From CAYXLI01 sp964464925 (GTDB lineage Bacteria > Acidobacteriota > Terriglobia > Bryobacterales > Bryobacteraceae): 7,654 nucleotides of DNA. The position numbers were made by a program, and so were the translations under genes. Shown here one piece after another: positions 6,960 to 7,654 of this stretch (position 1 is its first letter; each line of letters starts with the position of its first letter). The notes beneath the pieces were generated by a model. That model ran no database searches. It was not told the DNA's origin and worked only from the letters and a program-made list of their open reading frames with translations. The stretch covers positions 1-7,654 of the forward strand of contig CAYXLI010000067.1 in NCBI GenBank assembly GCA_964464925.1, read 5' to 3'.

Positions 6960-7654
6960 AAAGACCTCGACTGAATGGAAGTGGTGATGCAGGCGCGGAG
7001 TTTGTCAGCCCGGAAGAGAGTGCCGGCACCGTCTACAAATTCACACAAGTACTCCTGACGGAACCAGCGGTCGGGGTGGGTGGCGCGTTCGCGATCGAGA
7101 AAGGCGGCCGAGATGCGCGGGCACTCGGTGGACATCTGCTGGAAACGCGTCCAGGATGGGGAGCCGCTGGTCCATTCGGAATAAAAGAAGCCCTTGCAGC
7201 CGTTCGCGGTGCTGAGCAGGACGATGGATCCGTCGGTGACGGCGAGCATGGGGCGGAGCGTGTAATAGAGATCATCCGGTGCGTAAGCGGCTTCGTCGAT
7301 GACCAGCAGGTGGATGGCGGAGAAGCCGCGGATGTTCTGGTGACTGCCCGGGATGGGAACGAATCGGGAACCATTCGGAAGAACGATGGAATTGGCGTTG
7401 ACGCCATCGGACTCGAATGGAATGGTGAGGCGGCGAAGGAAGGCGCGGACCTTCAAGAGGAACTCAGAGGACTGGCGGCCGACGCGGCCGGCGGTGAGGA
7501 TTTGCGAGCCGGGTTGTGTGACGGCGAGGTAGACGGCCCGGAGCGCAACGATGGTGGACTTGCCGCACTGACGGCCCATGAGGAGCAGGATTTGTTTCGC
7601 GCCGGTGCGGAGGATTTGCGACTGGATGGGGTCGGGATGGAAGCCGAGTTTTTC
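6956..7654 (-). CDS. Terminase large subunit, ATPase domain (5' partial)
   Basis: The frame is open to the right edge. Upstream of the internal Met at 7579 it reads EKLGFHPDPIQSQIL then KQILLL, the normal adenine-binding lead-in of a large terminase, so Met 7579 is not the start. Counting from the edge, Walker A is GRQCGKST (27-34), Walker B LLVIDEAAY (116-124) and the coupling motif LSTANG (147-152), followed by GFFYSEW and the typical WFRQEYLCEFVD (197-208). Together these form a complete packaging-motor ATPase. Such proteins pump DNA into phage or gene-transfer-agent capsids. The chain ends at SIQSRSL just where the linker to the nuclease would be, and the nuclease is encoded in the next overlapping frame. 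No small terminase, portal or capsid gene is visible, so whether this is a prophage, a remnant or a domesticated gene is undecided. Confidence 0.88.
   Translation of the reverse strand, partial: EKLGFHPDPIQSQILRTGAKQILLLMGRQCGKSTIVALRAVYLAVTQPGSQILTAGRVGRQSSEFLLKVRAFLRRLTIPFESDGVNANSIVLPNGSRFVPIPGSHQNIRGFSAIHLLVIDEAAYAPDDLYYTLRPMLAVTDGSIVLLSTANGCKGFFYSEWTSGSPSWTRFQQMSTECPRISAAFLDRERATHPDRWFRQEYLCEFVDGAGTLFRADKLRACITTSIQSRSL
6965..6968 (-). promoter_or_regulatory. Ribosome-binding site of the terminase nuclease ORF
   Basis: GAGG on the minus strand with the five-base spacer TCTTT before ATG 6959, inside the end of the ATPase ORF. Its good spacing is the main evidence that the nuclease is made by re-initiation rather than being a simple frameshift artefact. 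Confidence 0.5.

Noticed and set aside
6956..6970. Programmed -1 frameshift slippery site at the terminase junction
   Set aside because: GTCTTTATGA does not fit the X XXY YYZ heptamer and no clear downstream hairpin is seen; re-initiation at the ATGA fits better.
7577..7579. ATG at 7579 as start of the terminase ATPase
   Set aside because: It lies immediately before the Walker A motif, and the frame upstream encodes the expected lead-in (LGFHPDPIQSQIL) to the window edge.

Overview
The window looks like a GC-rich bacterial chromosome segment. The protein style (YfnA-type permease, PcrA with a very long Pro/Ala linker, heparinase-like unknown protein) and the codon use suggest Acidobacteriota, perhaps the Solibacter/Bryobacter side. 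That placement is an inference from family resemblance; there is no rRNA or marker gene to prove it.

Layout. On the + strand, bases 2-1723 hold the 3' part of one large unrecognised protein that runs in from the left edge; it looks like an alpha-helical toroid followed by a beta-rich domain. It meets a minus-strand gene array tail to tail, with only 11 bases between the two stop codons. All the rest is on the minus strand. In the direction of transcription it runs: a terminase ATPase (cut by the right edge), a terminase nuclease, a 374-base spacer with degenerate repeats, a PcrA/UvrD helicase, a 53-residue very basic protein that is easy to miss because it is so short, and an amino-acid permease that starts with TTG.

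The minus-strand junctions are unusually tight. ATPase to nuclease is an ATGA overlap with a Shine-Dalgarno-like GAGG. PcrA to the small basic protein is an ATGA overlap with AGGA upstream. Small protein to permease is one base. Even the terminase nuclease stop forms an ATGA with an ATG from which an unbroken frame runs into PcrA, although I judge that 126-codon extension to be mostly non-coding repeat.

The most unusual point is the terminase. The phage large terminase subunit normally joins the packaging ATPase and the RNase H-fold nuclease in one chain. Here the complete ATPase motifs and the complete nuclease motifs sit in two overlapping frames, with no capsid, portal or small-terminase gene visible in the window. 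PcrA (repair/transcription helicase), the basic peptide and the permease have no obvious shared pathway, so the array may be compact packing rather than one functional system.
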